Assembly (NCBI RefSeq): GCF_000151665.1
Contig: NW_013171832.1
Coordinates: 1-64,000 of the forward strand
DNA from: Blastocystis hominis
Taxonomy: Eukaryota; Sar; Bigyra; Opalinata; Blastocystidae
DNA: 64,000 nt
Direction of reading: 5' to 3'
Position numbers and translations under genes: made by a program. The notes beneath the pieces were generated by a model, which saw only the letters and a list, made by a program, of their open reading frames with translations, did not search any database and was not told the origin of the DNA. Shown one piece after another: positions 37,476-49,490 of the stretch (position 1 is the first letter of the stretch; each line of letters starts with the position of its first letter).

Positions 37476-38182
37476 ATGGTAGACGAGGAGGGAGTGATTC
37501 TAATGCGATAGTTCAAGTCCATCGTTGTTCTGCTTGCTCTTGCCCTGGCTCAGTGCGCTCCTCATTTGATTATGGAGAAGGTAGGAAGGCATTTGCTGGG
37601 GAATCGATTTCTCGTAGGGACTCGATGCTCCTAGCAACTACATTGGTTGTAACCACGAATTCACCATTATGTACCGTATTGATAACATTGGTGAAGAGTA
37701 TAATTTTGTGGGGCTGTCTACCGGTAGAGATGTGTACAATGTGACGATTACTGACCAGTGGCCGGAAGAGGGCTTCGATATTGATGTGGAGTTCCCTATT
37801 GTGATTGAAGAGCTTCCTGCGTAGGCTTTTGCTATAGGGGAAAGGGTGATGGGTAGGGGAGAAAAGTTCGAGAAGAACGTGACTGCTATTCCTCGCCAGT
37901 TCGGTTATCTGGAAACGGGTCGCGCGATGTACGAGTACGCTTTCTACAAGGACGAGGAAGTGGCGCATGCTCGTGGTCTGTCCACCTCTCTGGGAACACT
38001 TCCGATTCTTCAGGAAGCGCACTATCTGCGTCTGGCGAGTTCGTTCTGGGTAGAATGTGTGTTGCTGGGAGTAATGGGGGTAGATGGAGTACGCGATTCT
38101 GGGAGCCATTGCGGTGGTGACGGTGGTGATTCCGTTCTGGCGCTGGTTGAGTCTGGGCGCTGGAAAGGCGAAGGAGGAATAA
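37476..38182 (+). CDS. translocon-associated protein beta (TRAP-beta/SSR2)
   Basis: ER membrane subunit that assists the Sec61 channel. No single open frame shows it; six exons do. ATG 37476-37478 is followed at once by a 33-nt intron (37479-37511); then comes a signal peptide ('KSIVVLLALALAQCAPH'), and after a 37-nt intron 'GCNHEFTIMYRIDNIGE', after a 30-nt intron 'DVYNVTITDQWPEEGFDI'. A further intron leads to 'EKNVTAIPRQFGYLETG', then a 34-nt intron, then one transmembrane helix 'YAILGAIAVVTVVIPFWRW' and a short lysine/glutamate tail ending at TAA 38180-38182. The order lumenal beta-sandwich, TM helix, short cytosolic tail matches TRAP-beta. Confidence 0.8.
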
Positions 38183-38216
38183 GAAAGAAGGAATGGGGTT
38201 TGTACTGTCTTTGAAG

Positions 38217-38224
38217 TGTTTGTT
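38217..38224 (+). terminator. TGTTTGTT poly(A)-site element of the TRAP-beta gene
   Basis: Exact octamer 35 bp after the stop codon. Confidence 0.7.
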
Positions 38225-38348
38225 GATGATAATGCAGTTGTGTGAAATGGAAAGGAAAGGAAGAGAAGTGAGTTGAATGAAATGGAATCAATTCAATGCA
38301 AATCAAATGCGCTGATTCGAATGGAATGAACGCATTGCATGGTTTGCT

Positions 38349-39600
38349 CTAGAAAACAATGCATGAATGACGGGCTTGAGCGAGCAGCGCCATGCAGCGT
38401 GCCGTGAAGGCTTCCAGCGGCACGATCTCCTTCCCTCCTTTCCGCATTTTCTGATCATACACCGCAGCCCAATGCACGATTTCCATCTGCGTCGCTCGCG
38501 AGGGCGTCGAGTCCACCAGTCTGCTCGCGATCCTCTTCAAAATCACGCTCGCCGGGATCAATCGCGCCAGCAACTCGTAGTATTTGCCTCGGATCTCGAG
38601 CAGCGCCGCAGGGTTCTGCTTTGTGACGATGATTCCCACGATGGACTCGAGAAATCGCTCCCAATCCATCAGCACGATGTCCTCCCCCTTCAATCCTCCC
38701 CCTCCGTTCGCCGCAGTGTTCGATTCCAACAGCAACAGCGCGCGGCGCAGGTTCCGATTCGAAGCCTACATCACACTCACGCACCGAGAAGACTTGGGCG
38801 ATGCGCTGCAACTGCGAAGAAGGCACCGAGAGACCCTCGTTCAGACAGTTCCGCTGCAGAATGCTTAGAACCTAGCAGGAACAAAGAAAGCGTCGAGCCA
38901 ACTTCAGAGAGAGTCGGTGCGGAGATACGGAGACAGAGACAGCGACTGCGAATCGGAGCGATGATGCGACTGCTGTTTTCGCAACAGAGAATCAGACGAC
39001 AGTTGCTGGAGTATTTCTCCATGGTACGACGAAGACCTGCTTGAGCGTTTCGAGATAAATTGTCCGCCTCGCTTAGGAGAACCACTAGAAAGGGATTCAC
39101 ACGGAGTAGAGAAAACCTTTGAAGGGATGCTTCGCATTTGCATCGAGTTGTTTATATTGAGCAATTTCCTTTATGATTTCTTGAACAACCACATAGTCAT
39201 ATATCCCAACATCGCTTGGGTTCAGTTCGATGTGATAGTTACTCGCTATCGTTACAATCTCAATCGATTTTTGCGATGGAGTCTACACTCAAATATGTGA
39301 AAATGCTCCTCTACTTTGAACTCCCTTTTCTCCATTCGTAGCTATTTCTAAATCAAACCATAAGTTGCTCTACCTTTTCTACACCCGATCCAAACATTTC
39401 ACGCAAGAGCGCCATGATGCGGGTTTTCTTCCCACAGCCCGAAGGACCATAAAACAGCATATGTGGAAACTCATTGGATGATGCCTACAACATAACGCTT
39501 CATAGAAACAAAAAACGAGCTTCATTAAGTTTATCGACATATCCTTGTGATAGTCCATCTCCTCCAATGTTTTGGGGCGTTGTTTATCTACCAGCAACAT
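38349..39600 (-). CDS. replication factor C small subunit (RFC3/Rfc5 type)
   Basis: Part of the clamp loader that places PCNA on DNA. The start '[20 protein letters not shown]' matches 'VDKYRP..L..LDYHKE'. After a 32-nt intron comes Walker A 'GPSGCGKKT'. Later exons give '[20 protein letters not shown]' and '[20 protein letters not shown]', the RFC3-specific 'SEAD' in place of DEAD and the SRC motif. The C-terminal collar has '[20 protein letters not shown]', obtained by removing a 28-nt intron, and '[18 protein letters not shown]'. Introns are 28-32 nt. The stop TAG is at 38349-38351. No exact poly(A) octamer was found near it. Confidence 0.9.
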
Positions 39601-40436
39601 ATCACAGAAAAAGGGTAAAGTATTTTGGACGAACATTGAGAGCTGTTCATCTATAGATTTGACAATAATTGAAAGGATGGGAGTGATAAATAGAGAGCGG
39701 AAGGACTTGATTCTCGATATGGATTGCTATGGATAGAAATGAATTGTAGTTGAATGGCTTATTATTTTGGAAATGATTGAATGGTATTTGGGAAACAAGG
39801 TGTGGAAAAGAGTTTGTCTGCTGTATCTCGTCAGAATATATAGATTGTATCGATGTTTAAGTATAGGTAATTCAAATGAACAGTCTATATGAGCATTTTG
39901 GTTAGGAAAGGGTAATTTGCAAGATTTGATGGTTAATCTAGTATATTTTGTGTTTAGGGGTCTATTATAAAGGTATCCATGGAGTAAGAAGAGGAGGGTG
40001 TGGAAGTGAAACAAAAGGGAAGGGAAGAGTGTCTAGTTTTACAAGGGATCATGCAAATGTTAGAGTGATCGAAGGAGAGTCGATTGTGCAAAGGATAGGG
40101 AAACTGCTCAAGGGATAGAAAAGAAAATAGGCACAATGTATTCTTTATAGCATAAGGGAACATACGAATGAATGAAGCAAAGCAGACAGACTCGTCCTCC
40201 ACCTTTCTGGAAGTTGAAGCATCCTTCCAAAGGCAATAATTCAGTACTCTAGCATCACTCCTTGTTTCCCAGTTCATAGGTTCAAAGAATTTCTGATCTC
40301 CAAGAGAACAATGCATTCCAGAAGAATAGAATAGTTCCAACCAAAGAAAGCATTCCATAAGTGGTTCTATTTCACAGCGAATATGAACAACGTTTTCTAA
40401 GAGCAGTCAAAGCACAAGCACTTGATAATAGACTAA
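39601..40436. other. spacer with an unassigned minus-strand open frame
   Basis: A 134-codon frame (40358 to 39954, minus) begins 'MECFLWLELFYSSGMHCSLG' and reads like protein for its first 60 residues, then drifts into low-complexity text. It could be the first exon of a small gene between the TRIC-like gene and RFC3. No family was recognised. Confidence 0.3.
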
Positions 40437-40450
40437 AACAAACAACCATT

Positions 40451-41457
40451 TTATTCTTCCTTTTCCTTTTCTTTCTCCTGCTCCTTCTCGGCCTCTTTCG
40501 AATACGAAACGGTCATCGGAATAGGCAAAAACAAACGCTATCAATAATGCACGCCCAAACGATTACAATCCCAATCACTCGATCCATGAAATGAAGACAC
40601 AAGAAGACAACAAAGCACACGCTTTTAGCGCTTATCTACATCACATTCTTGCCTCGCCCCAACAAAATCCATCGGCGAAACAAACGACAAAGGAAGAAAC
40701 CCGATAAGCGCTTGATAGAGCAGAGACAACGTCAACAAATGCTCCAGTTCTCTACAGATCGCATCGTTTTAACGCCTTCACCTTTTGTATTTTACTAACA
40801 CACGTGTTAGCTTATCCATCCACACACTCGACGAATCATCGAGAAGAAGCGTCGCCAGCATTCCTCCGCCACAGCCCGTCGCCATGGAAGCGAACGTGGC
40901 TGAGACCACGCTTCCTCCAGCAGAGATCGCCGTATGCACACCCCACGAGGTGACACAGTGGATTCGAAGCAGGCAGTCAACAACAAAGTTAAAGCACTAC
41001 ATAGCATAAACATTTGCCAGAAGCTACCTGATACAAAAAGGTAGGGAAAAGAGAATCAATCGCAGACTGGGGAAGAAGAAGTACAGAACCTCTGATGGAA
41101 TGCCAAGAAAAGACCAAACAGTCCGATCAAAAATGAAACAAAACTAGTAGAGCGTCGTAAATAACCCATCATTAAACCATGAACAAAATTCGTCATCGTC
41201 GAGCCACCTATCGATGAGAAATGATCCAATGATCTACCGAAACACATTAGAAATGTGCAAATGCAGAGACTCACACCCTTCATTTTATCCTTGTCTCGGA
41301 AACGTAGATAAAACGCTGAAGTAAAAGCACACAAAAAGTCTGCCAGGTTGAAGAAATAGTTAGGCTCGAATGATTGGAACTCCTCGATCTGACTATGAGA
41401 CTCGTAAGAATGGGTTACACTACTGGAAGTAAGTCTAACGAAGGAAGATATATCCAT
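40451..41457 (-). CDS. TRIC-like (TMEM38-type) intracellular cation channel candidate
   Basis: Spliced from several exons with GT-AG introns of about 23-41 nt. Hydrophobic helices: 'FFNLADFLCAFTSAFYLRF', 'SLCICTFLMCFG' joined by a 30-nt intron to 'GSTMTNFVHGLMMGY', 'FVSFLIGLFGLFLAFH', 'ISALTLLLTACFES', 'ATFASMATGCGGGMLATLLL', 'LYQALIGFLPLSFV' and 'ACALLSSCVFISWIE'. The glycine pairs in the second and fifth helices ('CFGG', 'GCGGG') are the hallmark of TRIC channels, which balance potassium during calcium release from the ER. The tail is charged ('KEAEKEQEKEKEKEE'). The stop TAA (40451-40453) is 6 bp before TGTTTGTT on the minus strand (40444-40437), so the mRNA should end right after the stop. 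The family call is an inference. Confidence 0.5.
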
Positions 41458-41925
41458 TGAATATTAAAGCAAGAGAAATTATGAAGTGGTAGAATTCAAA
41501 AGGAAATTGATTGATTCGAAAGAGCAACATAATTTATATAGAAAAAGAAATAAAAGATTATAATAAAAGTGGAATATCGTAACATAGCCAAAGCACGGAA
41601 AGAGATGAAACCGAAATAACAAAAAGTGGGCATATACGGATAGGGCTATTATTTCAAAACAATCCTACAAACAAAAATGAGAACGACACATTCATAACGA
41701 TGTGAAGTGTGAAACCATGATTGGATGTACATCTCTACAAAGGAAGAATAATAAATATGGATGTAAAACAAATAATACGGAATCAAAACATTAGAATAAC
41801 ATTATTGCCATTCTTTTTATATCATTTTATCTTTCGTATTGCCATGCAAGGTTTATTGATTTTGTCAATTCTGCATTAATAATGATCATAGTGATAATTC
41901 CATTATTCAAAGTGCACAGGCATGC
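41458..41925. other. AT-rich spacer
   Basis: No gene recognised. Confidence 0.4.
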
Positions 41926-42750
41926 TTGGGTAAAAAAGTGAAACCAAATGGCTGGATTTTACTCATTATGAGTAATAGAGAATGTGTAGTATTGCAATTC
42001 AATAATGGAGTATTCATGAATCAAGGATTTGTGGTCAATGAGCAGAAAGTGTTGAAAGTGTTTGGAAATCATCAAATTGGTGCTATTTCATATAATGAAG
42101 AACAAGCCATAGAAGTAGTAGTAGAAGGAATCGTGGATTTGGATCATGGAAGTCGATTTGAAGGCTTGGTATTAACAGAAAACAAGTTGGGCATTCCATT
42201 TGGATATGGTGAAATGTATGATGATGATGGATTCTTGGTGTACAAGGGCATAATGATCAATTGGAAACGATTTGGATATGGAACGAGTTATCATAATAAT
42301 GGATGTATTGAATATGAAGGATATTGGTGTGATGATAATCGATTTGGAATTGGGATCGTGTATAATCGATATGGTAAATTAGTGAATGAATGTGAATGGT
42401 ATAATGGAATTGAAAGTGATATTGAAGAAATTTATGAAGGCGATGGAAGCAAACCAATGAATATCGGAATGAAACATTTGAAACTGAGTGACAATTGTGT
42501 ATTGGTTGATTGGGATGTTTCATTGTTGTACAATTTGGAATCAATCGAAATCGGCAATGATTGTTTTGAATCAGTGAAAACATTCCAAATCGATGGATTG
42601 AATCGATTGAAAACTATCAAAATCGGTCAGAATTCATTTACTCAGAAAAAGAATGATAGTGGAAGTGATAATTCAAAATCATTCCACATATTGAATTGTG
42701 AATCATTGAAATCCATTCAAATTGGTGTACTAAAAAGTATTTCTTGTTAG
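41926..42750 (+). pseudogene. MORN/LRR gene fragment lacking a credible start and end
   Basis: 274 codons with no ATG near the beginning of the frame. MORN-like units ('GYGEMYDDDG', 'GYGTSYHNNG', 'YEGYWCDDNRFGIG') are followed by 'LESIEIGNDCFESVKTF' and 'LKTIKIGQNSFTQKK' LRRs, then an abrupt stop ('LKSISC') after only three repeats. It is the parent-like copy of 7735-8403 and carries about 270 bp of upstream coding sequence absent there. A phase-1 intron at the end leading to more repeats was looked for and not found. Confidence 0.5.
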
Positions 42751-44593
42751 TATATAGTTCCATAAGTATGAATAATATCACTAAGAAATCTATAAGAAAG
42801 AGTTACCAAATGTATGGTATTTTCTAGGGAATGGAGGTCATTTGTTCAGTATACTAATGACTTTCTCCTGTGTTCATCTGTATTATTACCATTACTCTTA
42901 CGACTTTCTTGCTTGTTTGAATGTGCATTTATTAGCACTAACATTGTTAATTAGAAAGGTATGCTTTTGTCCATATTACTTACTGCCATGTATGTGATCA
43001 ACTAAGTAAACACTTCACAAATCAAAATGACATACCTACTGTAGATTCTATTACAGGAATGGGAAATACATTATTGAAGAAACTGCAACAAATGAGCTCC
43101 TGGTTGGCAATGAATGCATTGTGTGGCTCTTTTACAATATCCATGTTACACAATAGCCAATGAACCATTTCTTGTTCTGCTATAAAATGACTTTCATTTG
43201 AATGTATAATACTAATAATAATAACAAAAGCATGATTATTTCAAGTGGTGAATGGTGGACCCTTGTTGGATCAAAAGGGGGTGACATTTATGTTAGTCTT
43301 TTGTTACTAAAGGTTTGGGTACTATACCGCTCGCAAAATGGATCTCTATACTATTGTGTATATATTAATTACTATCTAGCTATGTTGTGTAACCTAAACT
43401 ATATAACACAAATAATAGTAATTACATTTGGTTTTATATTGAGTGATCCTTATTTTAGTTCAGTGAGTACTATTTGGTACACTATATAGAATAAAACCAT
43501 CACAGATTCTATGATAAACAACTGATTCAAGTAGAATTCGGTATCACCTCACAGTAATACTTGTACACAACCTGCAATACACATCTTCTAAACACAATTT
43601 ATCGTGTACGTTCGTATTGACTTTTCAACCATTGAAACTATCATTAGTGGCACTAGTATAGACTACTTATTCTTTGCAAAACGAACAGGCACACTTGAAC
43701 TACTATGAATGACACAGAACTGCCGGAAAAGTCAAATATCTAGATACGATAAACTCTGAAAGACCATAGATATACAAGAAAATGTAAGAATATATAGCTG
43801 ATAAGTTATTAATCGTGTTTAATCAAATCTAGCAGGTAGTCAGCAAGAGTAGTGGATATACATTTCTTTTATTAGCTTGTGCATCCACATATATAATTTG
43901 AAAATAAAAATGTTAGAATAATCCACATGTATCGTAATTCGTTCTCTTGATTCTATTTGACTCAGCAATTGTAATTTCAATTTACCTTGTCCTATTCAAT
44001 AATGACATTATCAGTTTTTTTAGCTAATATACCACTGGTTGTTGAATTCACCAACATCGCAGAATTCATTATAGATTAATGCAGATTATAAATATACACG
44101 TAGCCTATATTACAGAATTCTTGTTTTGAAGTCGCACTTATTCTTGTCTATGTAACCCCTTTATTCTTCAGAATCGGATTATATAAACCTTCCATAGCTC
44201 GATTCCGCCTTATTATCCAACATCTGCTTAGCAGGTTACTTGTCCCACCTATTATGCTTGATATATGTAATATTGAATCATTATCAGTATTCAATTCAAT
44301 TTCACAGTTTCTTTTCAGAATCCGTACTGTTGTTCATATGTCGGTATACATCATTAATAATACGAAATACTTTATTCTAGTTGACGATAATTATATAAAA
44401 TAAAATATCACGCTAATTGTCGAGAGTATCAACACCAACATTCATTTCTTATTTGGATTGTCAATTATTCAATTGTACATAATATAGAATACAAAAATCT
44501 ATGTATCTCGTCCAAAACTGATATTACTTCCTATTCCCACATATTTTTACAATTCCGAATAACAGCGTTTCATAGATTTATTCGTTTCTACCA
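42751..44593. other. AT-rich intergenic stretch (1.8 kb)
   Basis: No gene recognised. A 95-codon frame at 43202-43489 lacks introns, domains and a poly(A) element. Confidence 0.5.
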
Positions 44594-47500
44594 ATGCAAC
44601 TGAATTTGATTGCTATTTGTATTTCTCTTCTGTTGCTTAATGTTTCGTGTACACAGCTGAAGTATACGTGCAGTCGTAAAGGATATGAAGACTATCTGAA
44701 GGCTTATCCCTCAAAATGCGTAGATGGATGTGAAGAATATAAAGAGTAATGGTGTGAGCCATTTTTGAGTTTTAGGAAACATTACCCATTTTTCGAAAAA
44801 AGCTGTCTAGAAATATTGAACAAGGCTCGATACAGACGTTATCCAGTCGACTTTTCAGTTCTTTCCGATTTTGCTGATAAAGACTTACAAGGGCTTATGG
44901 ACATTGGAACCGAATACTTACGTCATGGATCCTATGCTGACCCAGTAGATATTAACGAAGAAAGTTTTTCAGCCGAAATAACCACCCGCGATTTCTGTAA
45001 TGGATTCGAAGGCTATTCGATGTCAAATGCTGTAGCTACATCCTGGGCTACAGCTGTTATTACGGCTGCTGAGTCTGCTTATTCGAAAAAACAGGGCACA
45101 AGCATAAAGTTCTCGCTTAAGCACTTACTAACTTGTTTACCTTTCTCTTCTGGACTTGAACCAAATAATATCACCAACTATGATATCTACCGGTTTATCA
45201 CAGAAACAGGTTTGATGACAGAGGCTGATGCGAATCTTTTGGATAGCAGTGATCTTTGCACCAATGATGTGCTGCCGAAGTACCATTTTCAAGTGACGCA
45301 AATCGATGTTCCCAATAAGAGTGGACTTATGAATTTGGTTGTAGAGGGAAATCCTGTTGTCTCTCTCTTAGCTCTTGACCTATTCCGTCTTCGTGTAACG
45401 AACCATGTGACAGGAGATTACATCTATACTGGAGCTGCATACAACCCGACTTTATATGGTGTGATAAAAGGATACGATAAAGAGAAGTGGATTGTCACAT
45501 TCAACGTGGTACCTTGTGAAAACATTGTACTTCAGCTTCCTGTGACTGATAATGATACGAATGCCAATTATGCTGGAATTGCTGGTTATGCTTTTTCGAT
45601 GAGCTATACAGAAACTACCACTCCAGAGCCTCCTAGTGATCCGAATAAGATCCTCATTAAACTGACAGCGAGCTATACAACAACGCCAACGGGTTCGGGA
45701 ACGGTGACGCTCACGGATGCAGTTGATGATAAAAATGAGATTTTCAGTATGACTCTAACAGGAGAAGGGAGTGACAGTGAGCAGGTTGAAGTGCCTTCAA
45801 GATTGATGAAGATTATAGTGAAGGGAGGTCCTTGGAGTGCAGGTTCCACTCTGCGAATTACGAATAGAGCTGGAGAAGATCATATTGCTTTAAATACAGA
45901 TTCGTCTCCCAAAGAGTATTACTACCATTCAGAGACTGGATTAGTAAAAGGTGACCAGATAGCTGAAGTGAGTAATTGTGATAATTTCGAAGAGGCTCTG
46001 GCTTCTAGTATGATTGTTCACTTAAAAGAAGACAGTTGCAATGTTCCGGGTAAAACTTTCTCGATCCAAAAGACGGATAAGGTGGTTATGCTTTGGATTG
46101 AGAAAAACAATTTCCCTGATATGAATGCCTTTATGATTGATGGAGCTGAGAACTTGGAATATCTGATCTTTGGCGATACAATAATGAGTTATATTTCAGA
46201 AGGAACTGGAAGAAGACTGGGAGATACTCCCAAGAGATTCCGCGTTACGAATAGTCCGAAGTTAACACACATACAGATTGGAGATCAAATGTTCACCGAT
46301 TTCAGAGTTCACAATATCCAATCTTCCTGCATTACGACTTCTCCAAATTGGATCCAGAAACTTTGAAAATGTTCCAAAACTATCTGTTACTAGTAGGAAT
46401 ATGCATGAGTGAATTCTAATGGATAGATTTCCCGAGTTTGACTACATTGACGATTGGAGATGAATCATTCAAGAATGCCACTTCAATTTCTATGAGTTCA
46501 TTGAATTTAATCGAAACAATTGATATTGGAAATGATTGTTTCAAATCAATCGCAAACGATTTACGCTTAAATCATTTCCCCGAATTGATTTCGTTGAGAA
46601 TCGGTAATAGTTCATTCTATAATGAAGATAATCCTAATGTGATTGCTAAACTATTCCAAATACATAACAATTCTAAATTGTTATCGATCGAAATTGGTGA
46701 ATATAGTTTCTCTAAATTTGGAAGTGGCTTCGCAGTATCATCACTTCCTTCATTACAGAGTCTCATAATCGGTTCGATTGAAAACGAATCTAACAATTTC
46801 ATGAATGTTAAAAGTTTCTATATTTCGGGTATTATCAACATATAACACATTGAATTCTAGATCTTCCTAATTTATCAACAATAATAATTGGTCAAGGATC
46901 CTTCAGTGAATCTACTGCATCATTTACTGCTTCAAGTACTATATATCACATATTGTGACTTAATCAATAGCTCTCAATAGTTTAGTTTCATTAATGATTG
47001 GAGATGAAGCATTCAAACAAGCAACTGCATTCACTATGAACATATTACCTTCAATCGAAACAATTGACATTGGAAATGATTGTTTCAAATCAATCGCAAA
47101 TGATGTACGTTTCAGAGGTCTCCCCGAATTGATTTCATTGAGAATCGGTAATAGTTCATTCTATAATGAAGATAATCCTAATGTGATTGCTAAACTATTC
47201 CAAATATACAACAATTCTAAATTAGTATCGATCGAAATTGGTGAATATAGTTTCTCTAAATTTGGAGGTTCTTTCGCAGTATCATCACTTCCTTCATTAC
47301 AAAGTCTTATAATCGGTTCTATTGAAAACGAATCTAACAATTTCATGAATGTTAGAAGTTTCTATATTTCTAGTATAATTCTATTGTTAATTGATATTAC
47401 TAGATCTTCCTAGTTTATCAACAATAATAATTGGTCAAGGATCTTTCAGCGAAGTTTCTACTACAACCATTGAAAGTATTTTTAGTACTATACAATATTT

Positions 47501-47897
47501 ATATATAGATCTTGCTTCACTCTCATTGATTCAGCTAGGTGAACGAGCATTCTATGGTAAAAATGAAACCTCCTGTTCATTAAAAATGCAAAGTTATATT
47601 ATTTACAATATTTAAGTGTAGATCTTCCTAATCTTCAATCTCTAATTAGTATGGGATATAGCTTCTATTATCCTCGTTCAGTGACTCTGAAAGGTTTTTG
47701 TCTGGAGATCTATTGATTTTTAGATATTGCAACGAGTGTAAATGAGCCTGATTTTGTTGTTGATTTGCCAAATGCATTCCAGTCGGTCACTCAGAAATCA
47801 TTATCCAGTATTTCTTTAGTATTCTCTTTCGTTATTATCAGACATTCCACAGGATCTTCGAGATATTATTGATAATCCCACAAGTACTGGCCGTTGA
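44594..47897 (+). CDS. secreted LRR protein with an inactive papain-like domain
   Basis: Exon 1 encodes a signal peptide ('MQLNLIAICISLLLLNVSC') and a short Cys-containing region; a 30-nt intron (44746-44775) joins the main exon. Residues of about 120-330 follow the C1A (papain) fold: 'NAVATSWATAVITAAESAY' at the catalytic helix, 'LKHLLTCL', 'YDIYRFITETGLM', and 'LYGVIKGYDKEKWIVTFN' in place of 'HAV..VGYG....W'. The catalytic Cys is Ser (about residue 140) and the catalytic His is Tyr (about 278), so it should not cleave peptides. Then come a T/P linker, a beta-rich stretch and BspA-type LRRs split by phase-1 introns of 29-35 nt up to TGA 47895-47897. A frame break near 46306, in the first LRRs, has no GT-AG solution and may be a real lesion. 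Likely secreted or surface-exposed; the role is unknown. Confidence 0.65.
46438..47403 (+). repeat. internal tandem duplication of an LRR exon block, period about 542 bp
   Basis: The block around 46438-46860 recurs at 46987-47403 with nearly the same DNA, including 'GNSSFYNEDNPNVIAKLFQI' and 'IGEYSFSKFG', and with the same intron positions. It encodes extra LRRs in frame. Confidence 0.75.
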
Positions 47898-48793
47898 TCA
47901 AGCATGACGTTGTCTCTGTCCCAAGAATTGGAAGGATTGTTTTTGTTTTACACATTTTAGTACTGTAATTTTGCATTACAAACTTCATTCGGATTTCTCA
48001 CATATCTCAGTATTTTGGATAATTCAGTTGAAATAGAGCATTTCAACGTTTATTGCTTCGTACACAATTACTTGAGTACTTACTATGTTACTAGGAACTT
48101 CATGATGTCATATAGTGTATTGACAATGTAAGTCAGTGTTTGCATATCATTGTAGTAAAACGTGTTACTAACCAAAGATAGAAAGGATCATTTTCAATAA
48201 GACTTTTTCCATGCGTCATATAAATAGATTTCAAACATTATAGATTTATGATTTACACATAATCCAATCCAATTGGTTATTTCAATATTATAAATGAATG
48301 AATGAATGCTATTTTGCATCAAAAATTATATACTATCTAGTCGTTATTAATCGCATTATATTGTTGTTCCAACTTATTGCAACCGTTATTATAATGGATT
48401 GAACGTAGCTGCTTAATGTTCTTTTCTGATAATGTACTCTTTCAATATACTCCCATACAAACTGTTTTGCTAGATGGATGTTGGGTCGTTTTCTCCATGA
48501 CTTGATAATCTTCTTGAATAACTGCATGTCTCTATTATCTTCTGAATCGACAAATAGTACATCTTGAAAGTAATAAACGTCACACTACAGTATCATCGAT
48601 TCAACATTCCTTGTATTATCTCACACACAATCTAACACTAACGGATTGTCTAACGAACTGTATACTATTGAGTAGGTCATAAACAAGAATATCCTTAAAA
48701 ACTTAAAGCTTTCAATTGAGAATTCACTTCTTATGATTCTCATCATCTATTCAATAACAAGAATCACAGTTACCAAAATTCAATACCTTATTA
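47898..48793. other. AT-rich spacer
   Basis: No gene recognised. It should contain the missing 5' exon or promoter of the HMG-box gene, but no HMG first-helix text was found in any frame. Confidence 0.4.
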
Positions 48794-49124
48794 GATGAAA
48801 GAAAGAACCCTGGTACTTAGAACAGTAGAGTGTTATTCATGCATAGATATGAGTAACAAGGAGATTACGACTCTGTTAGGAAAGATGTGGAAGGAGCTGC
48901 CTGAAGAGGAGAAGCAGGAGTACGAGAAGCAGCACGCGGAGGAGAAGAAGGCTTATGAGGAAAAGATGGGAGAGTACAGACGGGAGCATCCTGAGCTGAA
49001 GGAGAAAACACCGAAGAAGCAGAAGGAGACGAAGAGCACAATGAAGAAGGTGTCTTCTGAGGAGGAGGCGGTGGATTCGAATGAGGAGGAATCGGAAAAT
49101 ATATTTGAGAATGAATCTGATTGA
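48794..49124 (+). CDS. HMG-box protein, 5' end unresolved
   Basis: A DNA-bending chromatin protein. The main exon shows helices 2-3 of the HMG box: 'MSNKEITTLLGKMWKELPEE' and 'EYEKQHAEEKKAYEEKMGEY'. Splicing a 34-nt intron (GTACTTAG...GCATAG) adds 'DERKNPD' directly before it, the expected 'R..NP.mSN' context. The first helix ('P.RP.sAy..F') is not visible upstream. The tail is acidic and lysine-rich ('KKVSSEEEAVDSNEEESENI'). The genomic stop TGA (49122-49124) sits four bases before TGTTTGTG; cleavage after T49122 would also give UAA. Confidence 0.7.
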
Positions 49125-49490
49125 CTTGTTTGTGTGTATAAAAGAGAGGATGATATTGAATATTGAATGGGATGGAGGCAAACAAGATGGGGAGGGGAAA
49201 TAATGATGAAACAATGTACCTTGCATCTCTTCCAAGCAAGAATAGCATTCGGTTTTGTTATTCCAAGTGGGATGTTTGACCATCCTGACTCATTCCCTAC
49301 ATTTCCAACTCCAAAATCGACTTTATCTTTGTACGAATCACACTACCAACATCAATCATTCTTTCATTTCCTGTGTTTTTTTTCTTTCTAACAAACACTT
49401 CAGTATTCATATTGTTGTTATACGATGATTATTACTACGACTACACCTTCTTTCCTTCTTTATTCCTTCCCTGTTCGCTCGTTCGCTCGC
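49125..49490. other. shared 3' region of two convergent genes
   Basis: It contains AACAAACA at 49390-49397, the minus-strand poly(A) octamer of the PccA gene. Nothing else was recognised. Confidence 0.6.

Noticed and set aside
38762-38780. A 19-nt intron in the RFC3 gene
   Set aside because: A 28-nt intron beginning nine bases earlier gives the conserved '[18 protein letters not shown]', so the extreme length is not needed.
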